From positions 54,662 through 118,661 of the forward strand of contig CAMTOQ010000004.1 in the NCBI GenBank assembly GCA_947074205.1: a DNA stretch of 64,000 nt, in the 5' to 3' direction. Origin of the DNA: an uncultured Bacteroides sp. (GTDB lineage: Bacteria; Bacteroidota; Bacteroidia; Bacteroidales; Bacteroidaceae). Under the pieces are notes generated by a model. The model saw only the letters and a program-made list of their open reading frames with translations, did not search any database and was not told where the DNA came from. Of this stretch, positions 9,305-17,203 are shown in pieces. Position numbers and translations under genes: made by a program. Numbering within the stretch: position 1 is the stretch's first letter; each line of letters begins with the position of its first letter.

Positions 9305-9829
9305 ATGAAGAGAGTTCGTTGCCCAAAATGTGATAAATTCCTATCCTTCGATGAAACTAGATATTCCGAAGGACAATCCCTCGTTTTTGTTTGTGACGAT
9401 TGTGGAAAACAGTTCAGCATCCGAATTGGCAAAAACAAGCTAAACGAAACCCCCAAAAATGACAATCCAAACGAACAGGATGAAATGGGCGAGTTCGGCT
9501 GTGTCACTGTATTAGAGAATGTTTTCGGCTACAAACAAATATTCCCTCTTTCGGAAGGTGATAACTACATTGGTCGCCGATGTGTGGGAACTGTTATACA
9601 AATCCCTATCGAATCGGGCGATATGAGCTTGGACCGCCGCCACTGTAACATCAATGTAAAACGAAACAAACAAGGAGAAATTATCTACTCACTAAGTGAC
9701 GGCCCTAGTTTGACTGGCACATTCTTAATGAACGAGATACTAGGCCCCAAAGAACGTGTAAACATTGAAGACGGCGCTATCATCACACTTGGCGCCACTA
9801 CATTGATTTTAAGAACTAAATCTGAATAA
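9305..9829 (+). CDS. zinc-ribbon and FHA domain protein
   Basis: A 174-residue cytoplasmic protein. Residues 1-45 form a zinc ribbon with two CxxC pairs (CPKC at 6-9 and CDDC at 30-33), similar to the MJ0042-type finger. Residues 75-172 form a forkhead-associated domain: YIGRR gives the G-R strand, SLDRRHC the S-x-x-H element, and LTGTFLMNE the usual NG/T-type loop. FHA domains bind phosphothreonine peptides, so this is probably an adaptor in Ser/Thr phosphorylation signalling; no kinase or phosphatase is encoded nearby. It follows the HU/SPOR gene by 46 bp on the same strand and is probably co-transcribed with it. Confidence 0.78.
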   Translation: MKRVRCPKCDKFLSFDETRYSEGQSLVFVCDDCGKQFSIRIGKNKLNETPKNDNPNEQDEMGEFGCVTVLENVFGYKQIFPLSEGDNYIGRRCVGTVIQIPIESGDMSLDRRHCNINVKRNKQGEIIYSLSDGPSLTGTFLMNEILGPKERVNIEDGAIITLGATTLILRTKSE

Positions 9830-9900
9830 CCCACTAATAATTAGTTGTCACAGCATTCTCAAGAGGTTTCAACAATTATTTAGCGAAACATCCATCTTTC

Positions 9901-9954
9901 TCCTCTTCTTTGTCAGACTACAATAATATTATTGTGCACCAACAGAGAAGAGGA
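9901..9954. terminator. long stem-loop after the FHA gene
   Basis: The arms 9901-9913 and 9942-9954 pair over 13 bp with a single G-U pair. Nested in the loop is a perfect 14-bp palindrome, CAATAATATTATTG, at 9921-9934. A run of TATTTT follows the right arm. It lies 71 bp after the FHA stop and 140 bp before the pectate lyase gene, so a terminator is the simplest reading; a processed 3' end or protein-binding cruciform is possible. The rest of 9830-10094 shows no gene. Confidence 0.55.
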
Positions 9955-10094
9955 TATTTTCACTCTACCCTTATCTTCTCTCCTCCCTTCACGAAAATTT
10001 CAAAGCCAACGAGGCTTACTCATCCAATTGAGTACAGCGATATATAATCAACGTCATATTTAACAGAATAGCCTTTCATCAATCTTAAACAAAT

Positions 10095-12317
10095 ATGACA
10101 ACGAGAAACACATCTGCATTATTGAGCCTCCTGCTCTTAATGTTATCAAGCTTATCAATCAATGCACAAAATGGTCTTATCGGCTGGGCTACTTACAACG
10201 ACTATGAAGTTGGTGGAACCATTGGAGGAGGACTCGGTACCATTGTGCGAGCAAACAACCGTACTGACTTAGAGTCTTATGCCAAAGCATCTTCACCCTA
10301 CATTATCATTTTGGAAGGAGAAATCACCGGCAGTGGTACCATAAAAATAACAAGCAATAAGTCCATAATAGGAGCTGGCGATGGCGCCACACTTAACGGA
10401 ATAGGCATTGACGTAAATGGTGCTTCGAATATCATTATCAGAAATCTGACTATCAAAAATGCCAAACCCGATGCTTTAGCATTTGGAAACTCTCACCATG
10501 TATGGATTGACCACTGCGATCTTTCAGATAGTGATGATGGCCTATTGGATTATACTATAGGGTCGAGTTATCTCACTGTGTCGTGGACAAAATTTCATCA
10601 CCACGACAAGGCATCTATCTGCAATTCCGGAACACAACATTTCGAAGATGTAGGAAAGAACAGAGTCACCTATCACCACAACTGGTTCTACAACAATGTA
10701 CAACGCAATCCACGTGTTGGTTATGGAATGGGACACATCTTCAACAATTACTACTCTGAAATTTCGTCTTATTGCATAGGCTACCATACTGGAGCAAGTG
10801 TCTTAGTGGAGCGCAACTATTTTTATAAGTCTAAGACACCATTGAACCAGATGTATTCAAGCGATCCAACAGTAGCAAGCTATGCAGATGCTAAGGAGGT
10901 TGAGAATATTTTCGATGCAACATCGGGCAACACAAAAGGAACAGGACGTTCATTCGACCCGGAAACATACTACGACTACCGCTTTGCACTAAATCAAGCA
11001 GCAGAAATACCTCAGTTGATACAAAACTTTGCCGGGCCAATAGCAGGAATAGAATCAGAGTATACACCTCTTCCTAACGATGGCGCAATAGATTACTACC
11101 AACAAAACCCTACACTTAGGTGGAGCATAATAGAGGATGTACAATCGTGGGTAGTATACTTTGGAGAGAGCAGTTCAGAGATGATCATGTTCAATACAGA
11201 TACCAATCAATATGAACCACCTACACTAAAAGCCGGAACGAAATATTTCTGGAAAGTTGATGCAGTATGCGCAGATAAAATAATTGAAGGCCACACTTGG
11301 TGCTTTAGCACAGCACAATCTATTGCATCTAAGCCATATCCAAGCAATGGTGAACAGAATGCCCACTTGCGTGAAGCCAAAAACGAAACTACAACACAAC
11401 CGCTAACACTAAAATGGACAAAAGCTCTTGGAGGGACTAAATACAATGTGTACTGGAGCGATCAGCCCAATTTGACTGAAGAGCATTATAAGGGAGAAAC
11501 AGAAGTAAACAACTTCATAACCGAAGGACTCAAATATGGACACAAATACTATTGGCGAGTAAATACGATAGACGAAGAAGGCAAGGAAACAGAAGGGGAA
11601 GTATGGAGCTTCACTTCGGATATAGTCTATGCAAATGGCGGACGCACCGAAGCTGAAAATATGGTATTAAATGTTCGTAGCTTTCTAGAAACACAAGACG
11701 GATCTTGGTTTAAAGTATCTAACAACAAAGTTGTAGCCGGTGAAGCAGGTCCCGGCACAATGAGCTGCGTATGGGCAGGAAACGAAGTAAAGTGCGATAT
11801 CACTATTGGATATTTTGACGAGAGCGATGGAAAAGGCGGTTGTCACTTCTTCGTCAATGATGAAAAAATAAAAAGCTGGCTAGCCGCTGCCAACAACGAT
11901 AAAATAGTGACATATACCATGAAAGACGTTCATCTTCATAAAGATGACCAATTGAGACTAGATCTATATGTAAATGCGGGCGAAATGAATCGCACCGATT
12001 ATATGGATATAGCAGTGACAGAGACTATCGGAACATCAATCAATAATAGCATTGCCGAGAAACAAATAGAAATCTACCCCACTACGTTTGATACTGAACT
12101 ATTCGTAGACATACAACTGGATAAGCCTACATCATTGATGATTAGAATGATAAGTATCTCAGGACAAGAAATCTTCAAGCAAACCTATCTTTCAATGGAA
12201 GGAAACAATACAATATCCATTGCATCAACTACAGAACTCATGCCGCAAGTTTATATCGTAGAAATAGTCGATCTAGATGGCAATAGATTAGCTGCAAAGC
12301 GTGTAGTAAAACAATAA
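10095..12317 (+). CDS. secreted family 1 pectate lyase with type IX secretion-like C-terminal domain
   Basis: 740 residues. Signal peptide 1-24 (hydrophobic core, INAQ cleavage site). The catalytic right-handed beta-helix spans about 30-310: VWIDHCDL, the acidic calcium site DSDDGLLD and QRNPRVGYGMGHIFNNYY, whose arginines match the PL1 catalytic region. Two fibronectin III-like modules follow (about 325-405 and 410-510, with YFWKV and YYWRV strands), then a jelly-roll, carbohydrate-binding-like module at about 515-650. The last 75 residues (EIYPTTFDTELFVDI to VYIVEIVDLDGNRLAAKRVV) read as a Por-secretion-tail sorting domain. The enzyme would cleave polygalacturonate by beta-elimination outside the cell. 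The uxaB and uxaC genes next door can process galacturonate-derived products. A rare cargo tail for Bacteroides; see findings. Confidence 0.88.
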   Translation: MTTRNTSALLSLLLLMLSSLSINAQNGLIGWATYNDYEVGGTIGGGLGTIVRANNRTDLESYAKASSPYIIILEGEITGSGTIKITSNKSIIGAGDGATLNGIGIDVNGASNIIIRNLTIKNAKPDALAFGNSHHVWIDHCDLSDSDDGLLDYTIGSSYLTVSWTKFHHHDKASICNSGTQHFEDVGKNRVTYHHNWFYNNVQRNPRVGYGMGHIFNNYYSEISSYCIGYHTGASVLVERNYFYKSKTPLNQMYSSDPTVASYADAKEVENIFDATSGNTKGTGRSFDPETYYDYRFALNQAAEIPQLIQNFAGPIAGIESEYTPLPNDGAIDYYQQNPTLRWSIIEDVQSWVVYFGESSSEMIMFNTDTNQYEPPTLKAGTKYFWKVDAVCADKIIEGHTWCFSTAQSIASKPYPSNGEQNAHLREAKNETTTQPLTLKWTKALGGTKYNVYWSDQPNLTEEHYKGETEVNNFITEGLKYGHKYYWRVNTIDEEGKETEGEVWSFTSDIVYANGGRTEAENMVLNVRSFLETQDGSWFKVSNNKVVAGEAGPGTMSCVWAGNEVKCDITIGYFDESDGKGGCHFFVNDEKIKSWLAAANNDKIVTYTMKDVHLHKDDQLRLDLYVNAGEMNRTDYMDIAVTETIGTSINNSIAEKQIEIYPTTFDTELFVDIQLDKPTSLMIRMISISGQEIFKQTYLSMEGNNTISIASTTELMPQVYIVEIVDLDGNRLAAKRVVKQ

Positions 12318-12336
12318 AGCTCTCATAAACAATCAA

Positions 12337-12370
12337 AAAGGGTGCATTTCGTAATTGAAATGCACCCTTT
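12337..12370. terminator. bidirectional terminator between pectate lyase and uxaB
   Basis: A perfect 14-bp stem (12337-12350 with 12357-12370) around a 6-base loop. It is preceded by an A-run and ends in CCCTTT, between convergent genes, so it can stop transcription from both sides. Confidence 0.85.
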
Positions 12371-12398
12371 CTCGTTATAGATAAATCCTTTCGTAAGA

Positions 12399-13841
12399 TT
12401 AACCCACGATAGCTTTCACTGTTTCAAGCATACCTTTTTCTTGGATAGAATCCAAATCAGCTTTGATAGCAGCAGTCAAACCAGGAATGTTATTTAGGTT
12501 TTCACCCCAGATGAATTCTGCTCCAAGTACACCTTCAGCTACTTTTTGAGTATCACCAGTTGCCCAAAGGTCAGTCAACAATTGAGTGATTTCAGCTGCA
12601 TCGTTAGGCACGATTTCAGCGCCATCAGCACGTTTGCCACCCTTATAGTAAGTGATGATTGCAGCAAGACCAAGAACCAAACCTTTAGGAAGTTCGCCTT
12701 TGCGTTCCAAGTATACTTTCAAACCTGGAAGGTCGCGAGTTTGGTATTTTGGGAAAGAGTTAAGCATGATGCTTGTTACAGCGTGCTCAACGAATGGATT
12801 ATTGAAACGTTCCAAAACATCTGCTCCAAATTGCTTCAATTCTTCGATAGGCAAGTTTAGAGTTTGCATCAACTCGTCGAACATCACCTTGTTTACATAT
12901 TTACCAACAACTTCGTGTTGACAAGCGTCGCGTACGATATCTACACCCGACAAGTAAGCTACTGGAGAAAGAACAGTGTGAGGGCCATTCAACAAAGTAA
13001 CTTTACGTTCGTGGTAAGGTTCTTCAGAAGGCACGAACAATACATTCATACCAGCCTTGTCAGCAGGGAATTCTTTAGCGATAGACTCAGGAGCCTCGAT
13101 TACCCAAAGGTGGAAGATTTCAGCTTGAACTACCAAGTTGTCATCATATTGAAGAGTTTCTTTGATTTGAGCAATATCCTTGCGTGGGAAACCTGGAACG
13201 ATACGGTCAACCAAAGTTGCGTATACACCACAAGCCTCTTCAAACCAAGTTTTGAATTCTTCGCCAAGGTTCCATAGTTCGATGTATTGATAGATAACTT
13301 CTTTCAATTTGTGACCATTCAAGAAGATCAACTCACATGGGAAGATGATCAAACCCTTAGTCTTATCACCGTTGAAAGTCTTGAAACGACGATACAACAA
13401 CTGAGTCAACTTGCCTGGATAAGAAGAAGCAGGAGCATCTTCAAGTTTGCAAGAAGGATCAAAAGCGATACCAGCTTCAGTTGTGTTAGAGATTACAAAA
13501 CGCATTTCTGGTTGGTCAGCCAACTTCATGAAATCGTCGTTTTGAGAATAAGGATTAAGCGAACGGCTAATTACATCAATCAAAGTCAAATCGTTAACCA
13601 CTTCACCCTTATCCAAACCTTGCAGGTTTACATGGTAAAGGTTATCTTGAGCTTCTAGCATATCAACCATACCTTTATCGATTGGCTGAACCACTACGAT
13701 GCTACCATTAAAATCAGTTTTCTCGTTCATGTTATAAACGATCCAATCTACGAATGCACGTAGAAAGTTACCTTCACCAAATTGAATAATACGCTCTGGG
13801 CGTTGCACTTTCTGAGCAGTCTCTTTGTTTAATGCTTTCAT
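12399..13841 (-). CDS. uxaB: tagaturonate reductase (altronate oxidoreductase)
   Basis: A 480-residue member of the mannitol dehydrogenase/altronate oxidoreductase family. It reduces D-tagaturonate to D-altronate with NADH, the second step of galacturonate catabolism. The N-terminal nucleotide-binding segment is RIIQFGEGNFLRAFVDW, and the middle carries the family lysine/asparagine region HERKVTLLNGPHTVLSP. The ATG at 13841 gives the usual start MKALNKETA; an in-frame ATG at 13889 would add 16 hydrophobic residues overlapping the end of the regulator gene and is unlikely. It lies 34 bp downstream of the LacI-type regulator on the same strand and is probably in one transcript with it. The altronate dehydratase gene (uxaA) is not in the window. 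Confidence 0.9.
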   Translation of the reverse strand: MKALNKETAQKVQRPERIIQFGEGNFLRAFVDWIVYNMNEKTDFNGSIVVVQPIDKGMVDMLEAQDNLYHVNLQGLDKGEVVNDLTLIDVISRSLNPYSQNDDFMKLADQPEMRFVISNTTEAGIAFDPSCKLEDAPASSYPGKLTQLLYRRFKTFNGDKTKGLIIFPCELIFLNGHKLKEVIYQYIELWNLGEEFKTWFEEACGVYATLVDRIVPGFPRKDIAQIKETLQYDDNLVVQAEIFHLWVIEAPESIAKEFPADKAGMNVLFVPSEEPYHERKVTLLNGPHTVLSPVAYLSGVDIVRDACQHEVVGKYVNKVMFDELMQTLNLPIEELKQFGADVLERFNNPFVEHAVTSIMLNSFPKYQTRDLPGLKVYLERKGELPKGLVLGLAAIITYYKGGKRADGAEIVPNDAAEITQLLTDLWATGDTQKVAEGVLGAEFIWGENLNNIPGLTAAIKADLDSIQEKGMLETVKAIVG

Positions 13842-13875
13842 GCTAAATAAATGATTTATGTAATATAAAAATGAG

Positions 13876-14937
13876 TTATACAAACTCAAAATAAAAGTCT
13901 ATATTTTCTTTGATTAAAATATCTACGGGCATATAGCGTAGTGGCTCAACCTGTTTCTTAAAAACCACATGATCACACATCGTCATTACCCCACAGTACC
14001 CTTGTAAACTAGGACGCTGACCGATCAAGCAAGTCACAAACCCTTCTTTCATCAACTCCACATTACTTGGCAACAAGTCATATCCTATCAAACCCTTCAT
14101 TCGCATATTATGTTCACGCAAATAATTGCCCACTAAATAAATACGAGAATTAAAGGCCGCGCCATATCGCACATTAGGATGAGAACGAAAGAAACTATTC
14201 ATCACCAATCGATTTTCCTCTTCATCTACTTTATTCAAGATCAATTCATGAATTTTAGTTTCTGGAAAACTATCACGCATATATTGAAGAAAACCAGCAA
14301 CACGTCTATGCATCTGAATCTCAGCCGGACTTTCCTTAGTATCGCTCAAAAAGAGTACTAATTCTTCACCGGGTTCACAATCTCGCATCAAAATCTTCGC
14401 TGCCATATATCCACTCAGATCTGAATTCTGACCGATATATTCCAGTGCTCTAGTATTCTCTATATTAAAATCAATAAAGACATAAGGTGTATTAGTTTGA
14501 TGCAAGGTTTTAATCATATTTAAGGTAGAATCCTGAAAATTAGGAGCCACTAACAATGCATCAACATCTTCCTCCCACACCTTTGCACATGCTTCATCAT
14601 ATGATTTTGGGTCACCGTGCTCATAATAACAGTAGTGAACATCGATATTAAAAGACCGCAACTCTTTACGAGCCCGCTCAATGCCCAAATACACAGAATA
14701 CCAATAATCATTGGGTTGATGATTGGGCACTAAACAGACAAACTTGTAGTGTTTCTTTGCAGCCAATCCAATAGCAAAAACATTAGGCTGATAATCTATC
14801 TCATCCAATATTTTTTGGACCTTCGCCTTGCTTTTTGGAGACACATCTCCCCTATTGTGCAACACTCTATCTACAGTTCCGGCAGATACTCCTGCCATGC
14901 GTGCTATATCCTTTATTGTGTATTTTTCATCACTCAT
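13876..14937 (-). CDS. LacI-family transcriptional regulator, probably of galacturonate genes
   Basis: 353 residues from the ATG at 14937; an upstream ATG at 14973 would place the start before the mapped -7 element. The LacI-type helix-turn-helix is at residues 4-50 (YTIKDIARMAGVSAGTVDRV, then LHNRGDVS), followed by the hinge and a periplasmic-binding-protein-like effector domain (FVCLVPNHQPNDYWYSV onward) to the C-terminus. The position, divergent from uxaC and upstream of uxaB, argues that it senses a uronate or its breakdown product and represses this block. The effector identity is inferred only from the neighbours. Confidence 0.85.
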   Translation of the reverse strand: MSDEKYTIKDIARMAGVSAGTVDRVLHNRGDVSPKSKAKVQKILDEIDYQPNVFAIGLAAKKHYKFVCLVPNHQPNDYWYSVYLGIERARKELRSFNIDVHYCYYEHGDPKSYDEACAKVWEEDVDALLVAPNFQDSTLNMIKTLHQTNTPYVFIDFNIENTRALEYIGQNSDLSGYMAAKILMRDCEPGEELVLFLSDTKESPAEIQMHRRVAGFLQYMRDSFPETKIHELILNKVDEEENRLVMNSFFRSHPNVRYGAAFNSRIYLVGNYLREHNMRMKGLIGYDLLPSNVELMKEGFVTCLIGQRPSLQGYCGVMTMCDHVVFKKQVEPLRYMPVDILIKENIDFYFEFV

Positions 14938-14970
14938 AAGTGAATGCTTAAATATTATAAATATTCGATG

Positions 14971-14999
14971 CAAATATACGAATATTTTTGGTCCTACAA
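14971..14999 (-). promoter_or_regulatory. promoter of the LacI-type regulator gene
   Basis: On the minus strand the exact -7 element TATATTTG occupies 14978-14971, with CTTG as a -33 candidate at 14999-14996. Initiation near 14966 would leave a leader of about 29 bases before the ATG at 14937. It overlaps the divergent uxaC promoter. Confidence 0.6.
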
Positions 15000-15017
15000 G
15001 TAATTTTTCTACTTTTG
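14987..15017 (+). promoter_or_regulatory. promoter of uxaC
   Basis: TTTG at 14987-14990 is followed, after 19 bp, by an exact -7 element TACTTTTG at 15010-15017. The start would be near 15022, giving a leader of about 113 bases, long enough to hold an operator. A second TATTTTTG at 14983-14990 overlaps the -33 element. Confidence 0.7.
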
Positions 15018-15039
15018 TGTTCGATAACGGTTAATAAAA

Positions 15040-15055
15040 CAAAAACGCTTTTATG
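15040..15055. promoter_or_regulatory. candidate LacI-type operator in the uxaC leader
   Basis: CAAAAACGCTTTTATG is symmetrical at 12 of 16 positions about a central CG, the usual form of LacI-family operators. It lies about 18 bases after the predicted uxaC start site, where a bound repressor would block elongation. Assignment is by pattern only. Confidence 0.35.
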
Positions 15056-15134
15056 CCGCTATAATACTAAAAATCAATGTTGTATAACATATATTATTAG
15101 AAGTAATTATTTTATATACTTAAAACGAAAGAAG

Positions 15135-16541
15135 ATGAAAAAGTTTATGGACGAAAACTTCCTGTTGCAGAACGAAACTGCCCAGAAGTTGTATCACGAA
15201 CATGCGGCTAAGATGCCAATTATCGATTACCACTGTCACTTAATTCCACAAATGGTAGCTGATGATCACAAATTCAAATCACTTACCGAAATTTGGTTGG
15301 GCGGTGACCACTACAAATGGCGTGCAATGCGTACTAACGGTGTTGACGAACGCTTCTGTACTGGCAAAGATACTTCTGATTGGGAAAAATTCGAAAAATG
15401 GGCAGAAACTGTTCCTTATACTTTCCGCAACCCTCTTTACCACTGGACTCACCTTGAGCTTAAGACTGCATTCGGCATCGACAAGATTCTTAGCCCTAAA
15501 ACTGCTAGAGAAATCTACGACGAATGTAACGAGAAATTGGCTTCTGCTGACTATACTGCTCGTGGCTTCATGCGTCGTTACAATGTTCAAGTAGTTTGTA
15601 CTACTGACGATCCAATCGACACTCTAGAGTACCACATCAAAACTCGCGAAAGCGGTTTCGAAATCAAAATGCTTCCAACATGGCGTCCTGATAAGGCTAT
15701 GGCAGTAGAAGTTCCTGCTGAATTCCGCGCTTACGTTGAGAAATTGGGCGAAATGGCTGGTGTAACTATCAGCACATTCGACGATATGATTGAAGCTCTT
15801 CGCAAACGTCACGATTTCTTCGCAGAACAAGGCTGTAAGCTTTCTGACCACGGTATTGAAGAATTCTACGCTGAAGACTATACAGATGCTGAAATCAAAG
15901 CTATCTTCAACAAAGTATATGGTGGCCAAGAATTGACTCAAGACGAAATCTTGAAGTTCAAATCGGCTATGATGATCATCTTCGGAGAAATGGACTGGGA
16001 AAAAGGCTGGACTCAACAATTCCACTATGGCGCTATCCGTAACAACAACAGCAAGATGTTCAAATTGCTAGGTGCAGATACTGGCTTCGACTCAATCGGT
16101 GAATTTACTACTGCGAAAAAGATGTCTAAATACCTTGACCGCTTGAACTCTAGCGGTAAGTTGACTAAGACTATCCTTTACAACTTGAACCCATGCGCTA
16201 ACGAAGTTATCGCTACTATGCTTGGTAACTTCCAAGACGGTACTGTTGCTGGAAAGATCCAGTTCGGTTCTGGCTGGTGGTTCCTAGATCAAAAAGACGG
16301 TATGGAAAAACAAATGAATGCTCTTTCTGTATTGGGTCTTTTGAGCCGCTTCGTAGGTATGTTGACTGACTCTCGCTCATTCCTTTCTTACCCACGTCAC
16401 GAATATTTCCGTCGTACGTTGTGTAACTTGGTAGGTAAAGACATCGAAAACGGTGAAATTCCTTACACTGAAATGGAACGTGCTAATCAAATGATTGAAG
16501 ATATTTGCTACAACAACGCGAAAAACTTCTTCCAATTCTAA
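15135..16541 (+). CDS. uxaC: glucuronate/galacturonate isomerase
   Basis: 468 residues from the ATG at 15135 (MKKFMDENFLLQNETAQ). The frame is open upstream to 14988, but that extension lies across the promoter and encodes no family sequence. Uronate isomerase is an amidohydrolase-fold enzyme that converts D-galacturonate to D-tagaturonate and D-glucuronate to D-fructuronate. The HxH of the fold is at residues 33-35 (DYHCHL); other family blocks include VVCTTDDP, LPTWRPDK and the C-terminal SRSFLSYPRHEYFRR. GAAAGAAG just before the ATG may act as a weak ribosome binding site. It pairs with uxaB across the divergent promoter region. Confidence 0.95.
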   Translation: MKKFMDENFLLQNETAQKLYHEHAAKMPIIDYHCHLIPQMVADDHKFKSLTEIWLGGDHYKWRAMRTNGVDERFCTGKDTSDWEKFEKWAETVPYTFRNPLYHWTHLELKTAFGIDKILSPKTAREIYDECNEKLASADYTARGFMRRYNVQVVCTTDDPIDTLEYHIKTRESGFEIKMLPTWRPDKAMAVEVPAEFRAYVEKLGEMAGVTISTFDDMIEALRKRHDFFAEQGCKLSDHGIEEFYAEDYTDAEIKAIFNKVYGGQELTQDEILKFKSAMMIIFGEMDWEKGWTQQFHYGAIRNNNSKMFKLLGADTGFDSIGEFTTAKKMSKYLDRLNSSGKLTKTILYNLNPCANEVIATMLGNFQDGTVAGKIQFGSGWWFLDQKDGMEKQMNALSVLGLLSRFVGMLTDSRSFLSYPRHEYFRRTLCNLVGKDIENGEIPYTEMERANQMIEDICYNNAKNFFQF

Positions 16542-16570
16542 GATAAGCTTCACGCAACATCTATAATATA

Positions 16571-16627
16571 AAGAGGCTTGCCCGCATTTTTCATCTATCT
16601 AGGCGAAAAAGCAGGTAAGCCTCTTTT
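16571..16627 (+). terminator. long stem-loop terminator after uxaC
   Basis: The outer arms 16571-16582 and 16614-16625 pair over 12 bp with one mismatch or wobble. Additional inner pairs (TTTTTC with GAAAAA) lengthen the hairpin. The right arm runs into TTTT at 16624-16627. Confidence 0.65.
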
Positions 16628-16654
16628 GTTAGCACAAATTCTTTTCTATCTTTG
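16625..16654 (+). promoter_or_regulatory. promoter of the hypothetical gene at 16677
   Basis: TTTG at 16625-16628, 18 bp, then exact TATCTTTG at 16647-16654. The -33 element shares bases with the T-run of the uxaC terminator. The expected start near 16659 lies before the ATG at 16677 and rules out translation from the upstream ATG at 16578. Confidence 0.65.
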
Positions 16655-16676
16655 CGTTATACAGATTGCCTTGACC

Positions 16677-17195
16677 ATGAAACATTTATTCCTCCTATTC
16701 ATATTGATCTTTACCACTCACTATTGCCACGCACAATCGGAGATCAAACAAGATTCTATCCCCTTTAATCTGCACGAAGGGACACGATCATATGGAGATT
16801 TCTTGATGGATATGGATCTGCTAATGATCAAACCTTTAGAGACCCCTAAGAGTCAATTACTTCTTATTGAGAAGACCAAGGATTATAATGCCTTATTTAG
16901 CCTCAATCCCAATGCTACATACTCACAAGGAACTGCCTCGTTATTTACACCATCGTTTGGAATGTTAGGAGGCACAGGAAGTATGCATCACATGCAAATG
17001 GGAAGTTTTAAACTAAACAATGGCTGGAGAATCAATACATACGGCGATTATAATGCAGATGGTTATCGAGTGGCAAATCCATCGGCGCTTCCATGGGAAC
17101 GCAACAATTTCCGAGGTGCTTTCGAGATGAAATCGGCTAATGGCAACTTTGGAATCCGACTAGAGGTACAGCAAGGGCGCAGATCGCCTTTCTAA
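16677..17195 (+). CDS. hypothetical exported protein
   Basis: 172 residues with a signal peptide at 1-20 (hydrophobic core LFLLFILIF, cleavage after CHAQ). The mature part has a Gly/Asn/Tyr-rich second half (GMLGGTGSMHHMQMG, WRINTYGDYNADGY, NFGIRLEVQQG) that reads like short amphipathic beta strands, so it may be a small periplasmic or outer-membrane protein. I do not recognise the family. It has its own promoter, and its stop lies only 8 bp from the stop of the convergent ABC ATPase gene, with no terminator between them. Confidence 0.6.
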   Translation: MKHLFLLFILIFTTHYCHAQSEIKQDSIPFNLHEGTRSYGDFLMDMDLLMIKPLETPKSQLLLIEKTKDYNALFSLNPNATYSQGTASLFTPSFGMLGGTGSMHHMQMGSFKLNNGWRINTYGDYNADGYRVANPSALPWERNNFRGAFEMKSANGNFGIRLEVQQGRRSPF

Positions 17196-17203
17196 ATCAT
17201 TTG

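Noticed and set aside
12546..13658. Several open frames of 90-137 codons on the plus strand opposite uxaB
   Set aside because: They lie wholly antisense to a well-conserved gene, have no signal or domain pattern, and arise from the codon use of the real gene.
15279..16025. Open frames of 103 and 133 codons antisense to uxaC
   Set aside because: Mirror frames of a strongly conserved coding region, with no independent promoter or family resemblance.
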